Shown here: positions 24,924 to 34,521 of the stretch, in pieces
How positions within the stretch are numbered: the stretch's first letter is position 1
How the letters are laid out: every line of letters starts with the position of its first letter
Source: Alphaproteobacteria bacterium
GTDB lineage: Bacteria; Pseudomonadota; Alphaproteobacteria; Micavibrionales; Micavibrionaceae
Assembly (NCBI GenBank): GCA_020445145.1
Contig: JAGRHC010000014.1
Coordinates: 1-51,118 of the forward strand
DNA length: 51,118 nt
Direction of reading: 5' to 3'
Translations under genes and position numbers: made by a program
Notes under the pieces: generated by a model
Databases searched by the model: none
Seen by the model: only the letters and a program-made list of their open reading frames with translations
What the model was told of the DNA's origin: nothing

Positions 24924-25555
24924 CCCAGGTTAAAATCTGCGGGATTAAAGAGGCGCAGGCGCTGGAGGCTGCGGTTTCAGGCGGGGCGCGGTTTGTGGGG
25001 TTTGTGTTTTATCCTCGCTCTCCACGGTTTATCGAGAAAGATTCGGCTCGTGAGCTGGCTTTGAGGATTCCTGCCGGGGTGCGGTCTGTCGGGTTGTTTG
25101 TTGATCCGGATGATGCTCTTCTGGAGGATGTTCTTGGGGTTGTTGGCGTGGATATGGTGCAGCTTCACGGGGCGGAAACGCCTGAACGTGTGGCTGTGAT
25201 AAAGGAACGGTTTGGATTGCAAGTGATGAAGGCTTTGCCGGTTTCCAGTGCGGATGATATTCAAATTGCTGCGCAATATGAGGGCGTGGCGGACTGGCTT
25301 TTGTTTGATGCGAAGGCGCCTGAAGGGGCGGTTCCCGGTGGAACGGGGACATCTTTTGACTGGGGTTTGCTGCAGGGGAAAAGTTTTGGTTTGCCGTGGA
25401 TGTTGTCCGGGGGGCTGACGGCGGAGAATGTGGGCGAGGCTCTTGCGGCTCTGTCGCCTAGCGCCGTGGATGTTTCGTCGGGGGTCGAGGTTTCGCGCGG
25501 GGTGAAAGACCCGGCGAAAATCAGGGCTTTTCTGGCGGCGGTAAAGGCGCTATAA
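24920..25555 (+). CDS. trpF: phosphoribosylanthranilate isomerase
   Basis: Third committed step of tryptophan synthesis, an Amadori rearrangement (211 aa). The N-terminal KICGI motif contains the catalytic Cys7, and the general acid is in LLFDAKAPEGAVPGGTGTSF. The phosphate-binding loop is GGLTAENV. The TIM barrel ends SGVEVSRGVKDPAKI. A 4-nt overlap (ATGA) with the upstream membrane-protein gene; trpB follows after 26 nt. Confidence 0.96.
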   Translation: MTQVKICGIKEAQALEAAVSGGARFVGFVFYPRSPRFIEKDSARELALRIPAGVRSVGLFVDPDDALLEDVLGVVGVDMVQLHGAETPERVAVIKERFGLQVMKALPVSSADDIQIAAQYEGVADWLLFDAKAPEGAVPGGTGTSFDWGLLQGKSFGLPWMLSGGLTAENVGEALAALSPSAVDVSSGVEVSRGVKDPAKIRAFLAAVKAL

Positions 25556-25581
25556 CGCCTTCATAGAAAAGGAACACATAA

Positions 25582-26808
25582 ATGGCGATGCAACAGAATT
25601 CCTATCGAAGCGGACCGGACGAGCGCGGGCATTTCGGTCCTTATGGCGGGCGATATGTGGCGGAGACTTTGATGCCGCTGATTTTGTCGGTGGAAGAGGC
25701 GTGGAATGCGGCCAAGAACGATCCGGCGTTCTGGGCCGAGTTTGAGGAGCTGGCCAAGCATTATATCGGGCGGCCTTCGCCGCTGTATTTTGCGCAAAAA
25801 GCAACGCAGCATTTTGCCAAAGGAGATAAAGGCGCCAAGATTTATTTCAAGCGCGATGAGCTGAACCATACGGGCGCGCACAAGATCAATCACTGTATCG
25901 GGCAGGTTTTGCTGGCCAAGCGCATGGGCAAAACGCGGATTATTGCGGAGACGGGGGCGGGGCAGCATGGCGTTGCGACGGCGACGGTTTGCGCTTTGTT
26001 TGATTTGCCTTGCACTATTTTTATGGGTGCGACCGATGTCGAGCGTCAGGCGCCCAATGTGTTTCGTATGAAGTTGCTTGGGGCCGAGGTGCGGCCTGTG
26101 ACTTCTGGGTCCTCGACGCTGAAGGATGCGATGAACGAGGCGATGCGGGACTGGGTTACGAATGTGCACGATACGTATTATCTGATCGGGACGGTGGCAG
26201 GGCCGCATCCGTTTCCGCAGATGGTGCGGGATTTTCAGTCTGTGATCGGGAAAGAGCTTCGCGGGCAGATGATGGAGGCGGAGGGGCGGTTGCCTGATAC
26301 GCTGGTGGCTTGTATTGGTGGCGGTTCGAACGCGATGGGGTTGTTTCATCCGTTTCTGGATGAGCCGGATGTTCGGATGATCGGTGTTGAGGCCGGGGGA
26401 CATGGCGTTGATACGGATGCGCATGCTGCGAGTTTGACGGGCGGAAGGCCCGGTATTTTGCACGGGATGCAGAGTTATTTCCTGCAGGATGCGGATGGGC
26501 AGATTACAGAGGCGCATTCGATTTCTGCCGGGCTTGATTATCCGGGGATTGGTCCTGAGCATGCTTGGTTGTTTGACCAGAAGAGGGTCAATTATGTGTC
26601 CGTGACGGATCAGGAGGCGCTGGATGCCTTTCAGCTTTGTGCGAAGCTGGAGGGGATTATTCCGGCGCTGGAGCCTTCGCATGCGTTTGCACATGTGGCG
26701 AAGATCGCCGGGGAACTGCCGAAGGATCATATTGTTGTGATGAATTTGTGCGGGCGCGGGGATAAAGATATTTTCACGATTGCTGACAGGCTTGGAGTGA
26801 AAATATGA
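25582..26808 (+). CDS. trpB: tryptophan synthase beta chain
   Basis: PLP enzyme that joins indole and serine (408 aa, normal length). The PLP lysine is K101 in [26 protein letters not shown] starts the protein, [13 protein letters not shown] contains the catalytic Glu region and GGGSNAMG binds the PLP phosphate. AAAGGAACAC precedes the ATG. Its stop overlaps a GyrI-like gene (ATGA), which separates it from trpA. Confidence 0.97.
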   Translation: MAMQQNSYRSGPDERGHFGPYGGRYVAETLMPLILSVEEAWNAAKNDPAFWAEFEELAKHYIGRPSPLYFAQKATQHFAKGDKGAKIYFKRDELNHTGAHKINHCIGQVLLAKRMGKTRIIAETGAGQHGVATATVCALFDLPCTIFMGATDVERQAPNVFRMKLLGAEVRPVTSGSSTLKDAMNEAMRDWVTNVHDTYYLIGTVAGPHPFPQMVRDFQSVIGKELRGQMMEAEGRLPDTLVACIGGGSNAMGLFHPFLDEPDVRMIGVEAGGHGVDTDAHAASLTGGRPGILHGMQSYFLQDADGQITEAHSISAGLDYPGIGPEHAWLFDQKRVNYVSVTDQEALDAFQLCAKLEGIIPALEPSHAFAHVAKIAGELPKDHIVVMNLCGRGDKDIFTIADRLGVKI

Positions 26809-27305
26809 GCTGTTCCAACGGCGCGGGTGCTGAGCAGAGTTATGATGTTCGGGCAGGGCTTGAGGCTTTTGAGGGATTTTGCGTCGCGGGGGTTTCGATT
26901 GTCACGGACCATGAGCGCGGGGCGGATGATATTAATGCGCTATGGGAGCGTTTTTTTTCGGCGCAGGTCGGGCAAGCTTTAGGTGAACGTGCCGATGATG
27001 TGATCTATGCCGTCTATTCGGATTATGAGGGGGATTATACCAAGCCTTACCGGGTGACGATCGGTTACAAGGTTGCGGCGGATGTTTGTGTTCCTGATAC
27101 GCTTGGTGTTGTGCATGTGCAGGCTGGGGATTATGCGACGATGGCGGCGCAGGGTCCTCAGCCTCAGAGTTTGATGTCTGTTTGGGAGGCGGTTTGGGCC
27201 AGTGATCTGGACCGGTCCTATCAGACGGATTATGAGGTCTACGGCCCGCGATTTTTTGAGGATGGGGTTCATGAGGTGCTGGTCTGTATTGGAGTCAATC
27301 TGTAG
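26805..27305 (+). CDS. GyrI-like / AraC effector-binding domain protein
   Basis: A 166-residue stand-alone effector-binding domain. Typical features are [37 protein letters not shown] and the final [22 protein letters not shown], which is the two-repeat SHS2 fold of GyrI and of BmrR/Rob ligand domains. No DNA-binding domain is present. It overlaps trpB by 4 nt and sits 85 nt before trpA. The family binds small, often hydrophobic or cationic molecules. What it does inside the trp operon is unknown. Confidence 0.85.
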   Translation: MSCSNGAGAEQSYDVRAGLEAFEGFCVAGVSIVTDHERGADDINALWERFFSAQVGQALGERADDVIYAVYSDYEGDYTKPYRVTIGYKVAADVCVPDTLGVVHVQAGDYATMAAQGPQPQSLMSVWEAVWASDLDRSYQTDYEVYGPRFFEDGVHEVLVCIGVNL

Positions 27306-27390
27306 CCGAATTTCCGGTATCGGTTCGGAGCGTATCCTTATTTAAAGTTATTTTTAAACAAAGCTTTGGGTTTATTTTAGGTGATCTATC

Positions 27391-28200
27391 ATGACAAAAC
27401 GCATTGAAACGGTTTTTGAGTCAGTCAAGGTGCAGGGGCGAGCCGCTCTGGTCACGTTTATCATGGCGAATGATCCTGATTTTGAGTCATCTCTTGAGGT
27501 TCTGAAGGGGCTGCCGGGGGCAGGGGCTGATATTATCGAGCTCGGGATGCCGTTCTCCGATCCGGTTGCGGATGGGGCGGTGATTCAGCTTGCCGGGCAG
27601 AGAGCGCTTAAGAGCGGCGGGTCGATGAAACGGACTTTGGCGATGGCTGAGGCGTTCCGAAAAGAAAACGATACGACACCTCTTATTTTGATGGGATATG
27701 CTAATCCCCTGTATGCCTATGGTCTGGAGGCTTTTGCGCGGGATGCGGCGAAGGCCGGGATCGATGGATTGATTGTTGTTGATTTGCCGCCGGAGGAGGA
27801 TCATGAGCTGCAAAAGGCGGTTCAGGGGCTCGGGATTTCGGTTATACGGCTTGTGACGCCGACGACGGATGAGGCGCGTTTGCCAAAGCTGCTGAACGGT
27901 GCAGGCGGGTTTTTATACTATGTTTCGATTGCCGGTGTGACGGGTGCGGCGCGGGCTGATCTGGGTAAGATTACGCCGCATATTTCGTGGATTAAAGGTC
28001 AGACGGATTTGCCGGTTGCGATCGGGTTCGGGATCAAGACGGCTGACGATGCGCAAGAGATGGCGGCTATCGGGGATGCGGTTGTTGTCGGGTCTTCGAT
28101 TGTACAGAAAATTGCGCAAATGGATGTCAGTGCACCGGATGCGTCGCCTGTTCTGGGTTATGTCGATGGATTGGCTGCGGCTTTGAAGCGTTCGCTTTGA
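27391..28200 (+). CDS. trpA: tryptophan synthase alpha chain
   Basis: Cleaves indole-3-glycerol phosphate and channels indole to TrpB (269 aa). Catalytic Glu50 is in IIELGMPFSDP and Asp61 in VADG. The phosphate-binding regions GFLYYVSIAGVTGA and IGFGIKTADDA are conserved. AGGTGAT precedes the ATG. The 85-nt gap to the GyrI-like gene contains no terminator. Confidence 0.97.
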   Translation: MTKRIETVFESVKVQGRAALVTFIMANDPDFESSLEVLKGLPGAGADIIELGMPFSDPVADGAVIQLAGQRALKSGGSMKRTLAMAEAFRKENDTTPLILMGYANPLYAYGLEAFARDAAKAGIDGLIVVDLPPEEDHELQKAVQGLGISVIRLVTPTTDEARLPKLLNGAGGFLYYVSIAGVTGAARADLGKITPHISWIKGQTDLPVAIGFGIKTADDAQEMAAIGDAVVVGSSIVQKIAQMDVSAPDASPVLGYVDGLAAALKRSL

Positions 28201-28288
28201 CTCGACGGCGTTGAAGCGGTGGGGGCGTCTTGACTTTTGGATCGATTTTTGACACTCTCCGGTGATCTATCAAAGGCAGGATATTTAC

Positions 28289-29404
28289 ATGAATTGGTTG
28301 AGCAATCTTCTTCCGCCGCGCATTCGCTCTTTTGTCGGTGAACAGCGCGAAGTTCCGGATAATCTCTGGCAGAAATGCACCTCTTGTGAGGCGATGTTGT
28401 TTCATCGTGACCTCGAGGAAAATCTGAATGTCTGCTATCATTGCGGGCATCATTTGCGCATTACCGTTGCCGAGCGTTTGAAGATGCTTTTTGATGACGG
28501 TAAGTATGAAAAATTTCCTGTTCCTGATGTTGCGCAGGACCCACTTAAGTTTAAAGATCGCAAGCGTTATGCTGACCGGATCAAGGAAGCTCAAGCGAAG
28601 ACGGGTCTTAAGGATGCGATTACGATTGCCAAAGGTAAGATGGGCGGTCTGGATGTAGTGATTGCTGCGTTTAATTTCAGCTATATGGGCGGTTCTATGG
28701 GGGCTGCGGTTGGTGAAGGTATTGTTCTTGCTGCGGAGACTGCGGTTAAGAATAAGGCGGCCTTTATTGCTATTCCTTCTTCCGGGGGGGCGCGCATGCA
28801 GGAAGGAATGATTTCCCTGATGCAAATGCCGCGCAGCATTATTGCGGTTGAGATGGTTAAGGATGAGGGCTTGCCCTATATTGTTGTGCTGACGGATCCG
28901 ACGACGGGCGGTGTGAGTGCTTCGTTCGCGATGGTGGGGGATATCCAGATTGCGGAGCCGGGGTCAATGATCGGGTTTGCGGGACGCCGCGTTATTGAAG
29001 AGACGGTCCGTGAGACGCTTCCTGATAATTTCCAGACGGCTGAATATCTGCTGGAGCATGGTATGATTGATATGGTTGTGCCGCGTAAGGATATGAAGGC
29101 GACACTTGTGCGGATGATCGGGATTTTGATGAAGCAGCCTTATGATGCTGGCGGCGAAGTGAACGGCAAGAACGGTAAGGCCGCCAAGAACGGTAAAAAC
29201 GGGCAAGGGTCCAAGGCCGCGAATGTAAAGGCATCCGACAAGGTTGAGACCGCTGTTCATGAGAATATGGCCGGGCAGAAGACATCTGGGAAAAAAGCTC
29301 AGGATCAGGTGCGTGCGGCGCGCCGTTCGGTGAGCAATATGAAGTCTTCTCCTGAGGAGTCCGGTGAAGTTGCGGCGAACCCAAAAGAAGCTGTGACGTC
29401 GTAG
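28289..29404 (+). CDS. accD: acetyl-CoA carboxylase carboxyltransferase subunit beta with C-terminal extension
   Basis: With AccA, transfers the carboxyl group from biotin to acetyl-CoA in fatty acid synthesis (371 aa). The N-terminal zinc ribbon has C30, C33, C49 and C52; the crotonase-like core has SGGARMQEGM and VSASFAMVGDI. After about residue 285 there is an 85-residue low-complexity tail rich in Lys, Asn, Gly and Ala (GGEVNGKNGKAAKNGKNG and onward). Usual AccD proteins are about 290-310 aa. I start at the ATG at 28289, preceded by GGCAGGA; the upstream in-frame start at 28262 has no site. Confidence 0.94.
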   Translation: MNWLSNLLPPRIRSFVGEQREVPDNLWQKCTSCEAMLFHRDLEENLNVCYHCGHHLRITVAERLKMLFDDGKYEKFPVPDVAQDPLKFKDRKRYADRIKEAQAKTGLKDAITIAKGKMGGLDVVIAAFNFSYMGGSMGAAVGEGIVLAAETAVKNKAAFIAIPSSGGARMQEGMISLMQMPRSIIAVEMVKDEGLPYIVVLTDPTTGGVSASFAMVGDIQIAEPGSMIGFAGRRVIEETVRETLPDNFQTAEYLLEHGMIDMVVPRKDMKATLVRMIGILMKQPYDAGGEVNGKNGKAAKNGKNGQGSKAANVKASDKVETAVHENMAGQKTSGKKAQDQVRAARRSVSNMKSSPEESGEVAANPKEAVTS

Positions 29405-29434
29405 GCTATCAACAGAGGGGACTTTTCCCTTATC

Positions 29435-30805
29435 ATGCATAAAGCCGATCTTGTTCACGATAATCTGAGCCTGCAGCAAAAGCTGGAGCAGATTTTTGTT
29501 TTGCGGAAATCTTCGCGTGTGAATTGGGATCAGGCCGGTTATTTTGCGCTGCTGGAACGTCTTGGAAATCCTCAAAATAATGTACCACCTGTTTTGCATG
29601 TTGCAGGGACGAACGGTAAAGGGTCGATGGTCGCTTTGCTGCGCGCTGTGCTGGAGGCTGCGGGGTATAAGGTTCATGCTTATACGTCACCGCATTTGCT
29701 GCGGGTGAATGAGAGGATTTATCTGGCAGGGCAGGAGATCAGCGATTCTTATCTTGAGCATCTGATTGATGAGGTTCTGGCCTTTGAGGAATCCCGGAAC
29801 TTAAGTTTTTTCGAAATTATGACGGCACTGGCCTTCAAGGCGTTTCGTGATGTTTCGGCGGATGTTTTGCTTCTGGAGACCGGGATGGGAGGGCGTCTTG
29901 ATTGCACGAATGTGGTAGAGAAGCCGCTGGCGACACTTATTTCCCGTGTCTCTATGGATCATATGGAGTTTCTTGGCGATACGCTTGAGGGGATTGCTGC
30001 GGAAAAGGCCGGGATTATCAAGGCAGGCGTTCCTTGTGTCGCGGGCTATCAGGGGGACGGGGACGCTGTTGTTTCGCGTATTTTGATTGAGGCGGCGCAA
30101 GAAAAGGCGGCTCCGTTGTCTCTGTTTGGTCGGGATTGGCGGATTGCACCGGATGGAAGCGGCGGTTTACGCTTTTCTTTTGACGGGGAAGAGCATTTAT
30201 GGCCTTGGCCAGGGCTTGAAGGGGTGCATCAGATGTATAATGCCGGGGCTGTCCTGACGGCTCTTGATCTGGTGAAGGATGTTTTGCCAGTTTCCGAGAA
30301 ATCTATGCGGAAAGGCTTTGCTGCGGTTTCATGGCCGGGGCGTTTGCAGCGTTTTCCGGCGGAGGCTGCCGGTATGCCTGAGGATTGCGTGTTATGGCTT
30401 GATTGCGGGCATAATGATAGTGCCGGGCTTGCTTTGGCGGCGCAGGCGAAGCTTTGGGCGGTCGGGTCTGATCCAAGGCCGCTCCATCTGGTGCTTGGAA
30501 TGCTGGGGCGTAAGGATGTTCGTGCCTTTCTTGAACCGTTATGGCCCTTTCTTGCGTCTGTGCGGCATGTGCCTATTTCTTTTGAGCCTTCTTGTTTGTC
30601 TGCGCAGGCTTTTGAGGAGATTGTGCGTGGTTTTTCGTCTGATCAAGCGGGCATTTATACGGGGTCATTTGATTCTTTGCAGGCGGCCCTTCAGGATGTT
30701 GTGCAGGATCATGCAGGGCCGTGCCGGGTTCTTGTGGCGGGATCTGTGTATCTTGCAGGGGATTTTATGCGGCTTGTGCAAGGTGATGGGAATACCGGGG
30801 GATGA
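29435..30805 (+). CDS. folC: folylpolyglutamate synthase / dihydrofolate synthase
   Basis: ATP-dependent ligase adding glutamate to dihydropteroate or folates (456 aa). The P-loop HVAGTNGKGS is at 55-64. TSPHLLRVNERIYL, the LLETGMGGRLDCTN block (metal and folate binding) and DCGHN are typical. AGAGGGG is about 14 nt upstream. It follows accD by 30 nt, as usual in Alphaproteobacteria, and ends the long ihfB-to-folC run. Confidence 0.95.
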   Translation: MHKADLVHDNLSLQQKLEQIFVLRKSSRVNWDQAGYFALLERLGNPQNNVPPVLHVAGTNGKGSMVALLRAVLEAAGYKVHAYTSPHLLRVNERIYLAGQEISDSYLEHLIDEVLAFEESRNLSFFEIMTALAFKAFRDVSADVLLLETGMGGRLDCTNVVEKPLATLISRVSMDHMEFLGDTLEGIAAEKAGIIKAGVPCVAGYQGDGDAVVSRILIEAAQEKAAPLSLFGRDWRIAPDGSGGLRFSFDGEEHLWPWPGLEGVHQMYNAGAVLTALDLVKDVLPVSEKSMRKGFAAVSWPGRLQRFPAEAAGMPEDCVLWLDCGHNDSAGLALAAQAKLWAVGSDPRPLHLVLGMLGRKDVRAFLEPLWPFLASVRHVPISFEPSCLSAQAFEEIVRGFSSDQAGIYTGSFDSLQAALQDVVQDHAGPCRVLVAGSVYLAGDFMRLVQGDGNTGG

Positions 30806-30865
30806 TCTCTTGGGTTTGTACGGAACTTGTTGATTATATTGTAAAAATCTGGGAAAATAGTGGGT

Positions 30866-31567
30866 ATGGATCGCTCGATTATTCTTGTTGATGATGACCG
30901 TAATATTACGACTTCTGTGTCGATGGCGCTGGAGGCGGAGGGGTATTGTGTTTCTACGTATAATGACGGTGAGGCAGGGCTTAAGGGTATCCTTGAGGAG
31001 GCTCCCGATCTGGTGGTTCTGGATATTAAAATGCCGCGTATGGACGGGATGGAGGTCTTGACCAAGCTTCGTGAGACTTCGGATGTACCGGTGATTTTTC
31101 TGACCTCGAAGGATGATGAGATCGATCAGGTGCTCGGTTTGCGGATGGGGGCGGATGATTATATTACGAAGCCTTTTTCGCAGCGTTTGCTGATCGAGAG
31201 AATTCGGGTTCTATTTCGCCGTCATGATTTGCTGAAGGTGCCTGACGGTAAACAGGTTGATATTCAGAAGATTGTTTATGGTGATCTGGAGCTGGATGAT
31301 TCCCGGCATTTATGCCAGTGGAAGGGGCTTCCGGTTAATTTGACGGTAACGGAGTATTTGCTGGTGAAGGCTCTTGCGGGGCGTGCCGGGCATGTTCGCA
31401 GCAGAGACCAGTTGATTGATTTGGCATATGGTGAGAATATCTACGTGGACGATCGCACTGTGGATTCGCATATTAAACGTGTCAGAAGAAAATTCAAAAA
31501 AGTCGACGACGGATTCGACAAAATTGAAACGCTCTACGGAGTTGGATACCGGTACAGGGAAGAATAA
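30866..31567 (+). CDS. chvI: response regulator ChvI
   Basis: OmpR-family regulator (233 aa). The receiver has the acidic pair D10-D11, phosphoacceptor D53 in [12 protein letters not shown] and a conserved KPF loop. The C-terminal winged helix contains [19 protein letters not shown] and [20 protein letters not shown], diagnostic for ChvI. The system senses acid or envelope stress in Rhizobiales and Caulobacter. The start is the ATG at 30866; a GTG two codons upstream is also possible. chvG follows and overlaps. Confidence 0.94.
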   Translation: MDRSIILVDDDRNITTSVSMALEAEGYCVSTYNDGEAGLKGILEEAPDLVVLDIKMPRMDGMEVLTKLRETSDVPVIFLTSKDDEIDQVLGLRMGADDYITKPFSQRLLIERIRVLFRRHDLLKVPDGKQVDIQKIVYGDLELDDSRHLCQWKGLPVNLTVTEYLLVKALAGRAGHVRSRDQLIDLAYGENIYVDDRTVDSHIKRVRRKFKKVDDGFDKIETLYGVGYRYREE

Positions 31568-33302
31568 CCGGTGGTTCCGCGTTGGCACGCAGCGTGGGGA
31601 AATTGATCAGCTTATTGATTTATACTGGGGTGGGCCGGAACGCCGGATTACCGGGCTGACCGTCCGGATTATCGGTGTTAATGTTCTGGCTCTTTTCAGT
31701 CTGCTGCTTGGTATCGTTTATCTGGGCCAATATCAGACCGGTTTGATTTCCGCGAAACTTGAAATCTTTGAGAATGAAATTTATCTCGTGACGGCCGCTT
31801 TAAGCGAGGGGGCGGTTCAAGGGCATTTGTCTGATGAGGAGCGTGCTACAGATCCGCTTTTGAAGGATGAAGCCAAGAACATGGTTGGCCGGCTTGGCGC
31901 TACGTTAGGTAGCCGGATACTTATATTTGATGCAAACGGTGTTCTGGTTGCAGATTCAGAGGTGAGCCAGTCGGAAAAAGAGATTTCTCCGTTATTTCGC
32001 GTTGTAAAGGACAATGAAAAGCTTCAAAGCGTTGAAATTTTGAAGGATATGGCAGGTTTTATCGTTTCTTTGCTGCCTGAACACGATACTTTGCCGCTTT
32101 ATCGCGGGATTTTATCTAAATATGCGCGGGATTATCCTGATGCGCTTGAGGCTTTGAAACGCAGGGTCAGTATTTCAGTCTGGAGAGATTCACAGGATGA
32201 AATTATTTTGACCGGGGCGATGTCTATGGTCGATAACGGGCAAATCGTCGGTGTCGTTATGCTGGTTTCCGAGGGGAAGGATATCAATGAGGCGCTTGGC
32301 GATGCATGGTTTGATATTGTTATGATCTTTCTTGTGACGTTGTTGATTACGATTTTGCTGTCGATTTATCTTTCCGGGGTTATTGCGCAGCCTTTACGTA
32401 AGCTGGCCAGTGCGGCGGAGAATGTTCGCAAAGGGAAGATGAAATATACTGAAATTCCGGATATGAGTGATCGTCATGATGAGATTGGCGAATTGTCTCT
32501 GGTTTTGCGGGATATGACGCAAGCGCTGTGGGACAGGATGGATACGATTGAAGCTTTTGCTTCGGATGTTTCGCATGAGATTAAAAATCCTCTGACGTCT
32601 TTGAAGAGTGCGATTGAGACGGCGTCTGTGGTGAAGAAGAAGGCCGATCTGGATAAGCTTCTTGGAATTATTCAGCATGATGTTGAGCGGTTGGACAGGT
32701 TGATTACCGATATTTCTACAGCATCGAAGCTGGACGCGGCATTGTCGCGCGAGACGTTTGAGCCTGTTAATTTGAGCAAGCTTTTACGTGATCTTGTCGA
32801 TATGTATAAAAATCCTCTGGAGCGAGGGGATGTTTCGTCGAGCGGTGATCATGCGCTGCATGAGGCTGTGAAGGACGGGGTTTTGATCAGGGTTACTCTG
32901 CCTCCTGGAGGGGATGTCTGGGTGGTGGGGAGTGCCGGTCGTTTGATACAGGTCTTTCAAAATATTCTTTCGAATGCTCTGTCTTTTTCGACTGTAAAAG
33001 GCAAAATTACCATTGCGGCTGAGGTGAAGGGGAAGCGGGTCACGGTTTATATTGATGACGAAGGCCCGGGGATCCCGGAAAGCAAGCTTGGGGCTATTTT
33101 TGAGCGGTTTTATTCCGAGCGGCCTCAGCATGAGGATTACGGGAAGCACTCGGGGCTTGGGCTTTCGATCTGTAAGCAGATTGTGATGGCTCATAAGGGG
33201 TTGATTTATGCTGATAATGTTATGGATCGTGGTGGGGTTGTGAAGGGTGCTCGATTTGCGGTGATTTTGAATACGGTGAAGGCGCCGGGGAAAGAGGAAT
33301 AG
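31542..33302 (+). CDS. chvG: sensor histidine kinase ChvG (start uncertain)
   Basis: Membrane sensor kinase partner of ChvI. Two membrane segments (beginning [20 protein letters not shown] and [20 protein letters not shown]) enclose a periplasmic sensor of about 190 residues; HAMP, HisKA and HATPase_c follow. The phosphoacceptor His is encoded at 32574-32576 in [18 protein letters not shown]-box SNALSFS and GLGLSICKQ are intact. No in-frame ATG exists before the first membrane segment. Candidates are TTG 31542 (chosen), TTG 31524 or GTG 31479, all inside chvI. The gene therefore overlaps chvI and is probably translationally coupled. Confidence 0.9.
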   Translation: MDTGTGKNNRWFRVGTQRGEIDQLIDLYWGGPERRITGLTVRIIGVNVLALFSLLLGIVYLGQYQTGLISAKLEIFENEIYLVTAALSEGAVQGHLSDEERATDPLLKDEAKNMVGRLGATLGSRILIFDANGVLVADSEVSQSEKEISPLFRVVKDNEKLQSVEILKDMAGFIVSLLPEHDTLPLYRGILSKYARDYPDALEALKRRVSISVWRDSQDEIILTGAMSMVDNGQIVGVVMLVSEGKDINEALGDAWFDIVMIFLVTLLITILLSIYLSGVIAQPLRKLASAAENVRKGKMKYTEIPDMSDRHDEIGELSLVLRDMTQALWDRMDTIEAFASDVSHEIKNPLTSLKSAIETASVVKKKADLDKLLGIIQHDVERLDRLITDISTASKLDAALSRETFEPVNLSKLLRDLVDMYKNPLERGDVSSSGDHALHEAVKDGVLIRVTLPPGGDVWVVGSAGRLIQVFQNILSNALSFSTVKGKITIAAEVKGKRVTVYIDDEGPGIPESKLGAIFERFYSERPQHEDYGKHSGLGLSICKQIVMAHKGLIYADNVMDRGGVVKGARFAVILNTVKAPGKEE

Positions 33303-33305
33303 GCT

Positions 33306-34148
33306 ATGCAACGTAGGCCGGTGATTGTGAGTGGATTGTCCGGGGCGGGGATGACCTCGGTTTTGAAGGCGCTTGAGGATTTCGGGTTTGAGGTGTTTGA
33401 TAATTTTCCTTTGTCGCATGTTCGTTCTTTGTGCCGGGAGATTTATGCTGCGGCGGATGGGGAGGCGGCGCGGATTGCGATCGGCATCGATACACGTACA
33501 CGCGGGTTTTCGCCGGATGCTGTGCTTAAGCTGATCAAGGCGACGGAGGCTCGGCTTTTGTTTGTTTCCTGTGATGATGCCGTTTTGCAGCGGCGGTTTA
33601 CCGAGACGCGTCGGCGGCATCCTCTGGCGGGCGGGCAGGCGGTCAGCTACGGGATTGCGAAGGAGCGGGATTTGCTGGCACCGCTGCAGGCCAAGGCGGA
33701 TATGTTGATCGATACCAGCGATATTTCCGTTCATGATCTGCGGCATATTCTGGAAGGGCATTTTGATGTGCATCCGGGTGAGAATTTGTCGGTGAGCTTG
33801 ATTTCTTTCGGGTTTCGCGGTGGTGTGCCGCGGGAGGCGGATATTATTATGGATGTGCGGTTTTTGCGTAATCCGCACTGGGACAAGGCGTTGAAGAAAA
33901 AGACCGGGAAAGATAAGGCGGTGGGGGATTACATCCGGGAGGATGAGGATTTCGCCGGGTTTATGGACCGGTTCAAGGGGTTGATTGAACCGCTTTTGCC
34001 GCGCTATGCGCAGGAGGGGAAGCGTTATTTGACGATTGCCGTGGGCTGTACGGGCGGGCAGCATCGCTCGGTTTTTGTAACGGAGGAGCTTTCTCTCTGG
34101 TTGAAAGGGCTGGGGGTGAAGGTGTTTGCGGAGCACCGGGATTTGTAG
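33306..34148 (+). CDS. rapZ: RapZ / YvcJ family protein with degenerate Walker A
   Basis: RNase adapter or nucleotide-binding family (280 aa, normal length). The N-terminal P-loop reads G10-LSGAG-M16-T-S, with Met in place of the Walker A lysine. LKALEDFGFEVFDNFPL follows as usual. The C-terminal domain, which binds RNA and GlcN6P in E. coli, is intact, with SFGFRGGVPREADIIMDVRFLRNPHW and VGCTGGQHRSVF. It follows chvG by 3 nt. In most Alphaproteobacteria hprK lies between chvG and rapZ, and manX and ptsH follow; none is here. Confidence 0.93.
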   Translation: MQRRPVIVSGLSGAGMTSVLKALEDFGFEVFDNFPLSHVRSLCREIYAAADGEAARIAIGIDTRTRGFSPDAVLKLIKATEARLLFVSCDDAVLQRRFTETRRRHPLAGGQAVSYGIAKERDLLAPLQAKADMLIDTSDISVHDLRHILEGHFDVHPGENLSVSLISFGFRGGVPREADIIMDVRFLRNPHWDKALKKKTGKDKAVGDYIREDEDFAGFMDRFKGLIEPLLPRYAQEGKRYLTIAVGCTGGQHRSVFVTEELSLWLKGLGVKVFAEHRDL

Positions 34149-34229
34149 GGTATTGATTAAAGCCACGGATACATGCGGCTGTATGGGGCGTTCTTGGTTT
34201 TTGTCGTGCCTTGCGGCGTGGGATGGTTT

Positions 34230-34275
34230 GAAGATCCCTCGGCTTCGCGCGGGATGACAGGAAGGGGGGGGGGGG
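34230..34275. repeat. REP-like palindrome followed by a poly-G tract
   Basis: GATCCCTCGGCTTCGCGCGG followed by GATGACAGG forms a short imperfect palindrome (ATCCC...GGGAT). The same style of intergenic motif is scattered through many alphaproteobacterial genomes, in my memory. It is followed by 12 consecutive G at 34264-34275, the longest homopolymer I noticed here. Confidence 0.5.
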
Positions 34276-34306
34276 ATCGGGTTGGTGGCTTGTTTGGCGA
34301 AGTATA

Positions 34307-34336
34307 AAAAAGGCGGCTTTTGCGGGCCGCCTTTTT
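34307..34336. terminator. bidirectional Rho-independent terminator
   Basis: AAAAAGGCGGC (34307-34317) pairs with GCCGCCTTTTT (34326-34336). Both strands end in a T-run, so it can stop rapZ transcription from the left and the small minus-strand genes from the right. Confidence 0.85.
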
Positions 34337-34356
34337 GGAATTTGGTGATTTGTTAT

Positions 34357-34521
34357 TTATGCCATGCCGCCGTTATTCGCTGGGCTTTCAATAGTGAGGC
34401 CCATGTTTCGGTCGATTGTTCTTCCGGTTGATGCCAACTCTGAAAAAGATACAGCAATCCCGCGCTGAGTAACAGTTGCGGCGCGATCATTAAAGAGGTC
34501 TAGTGTTGACGATATTCCCAT
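34357..34521 (-). CDS. 54-residue hypothetical protein
   Basis: A small open frame starting [20 protein letters not shown] and ending ANNGGMA. Support: AAAGGGTG about 8 nt before the ATG at 34521, an in-frame stop just upstream that fixes the start, and a terminator 20 nt after the stop. It overlaps the end of the upstream 133-residue gene by 32 nt in another frame. No known motif. A frameshifted tail of the upstream gene is the alternative. Confidence 0.5.
   Translation of the reverse strand: MGISSTLDLFNDRAATVTQRGIAVSFSELASTGRTIDRNMGLTIESPANNGGMA

Noticed and set aside
25561..26730. A 389-codon antisense open frame over trpB
   Set aside because: Shadow of a conserved gene; no recognisable protein features.
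32784..34166. A 460-codon antisense open frame over chvG and rapZ
   Set aside because: Product is dominated by Arg, Pro, His and Ile as expected from reverse reading of biased codons. Both sense genes are well conserved.
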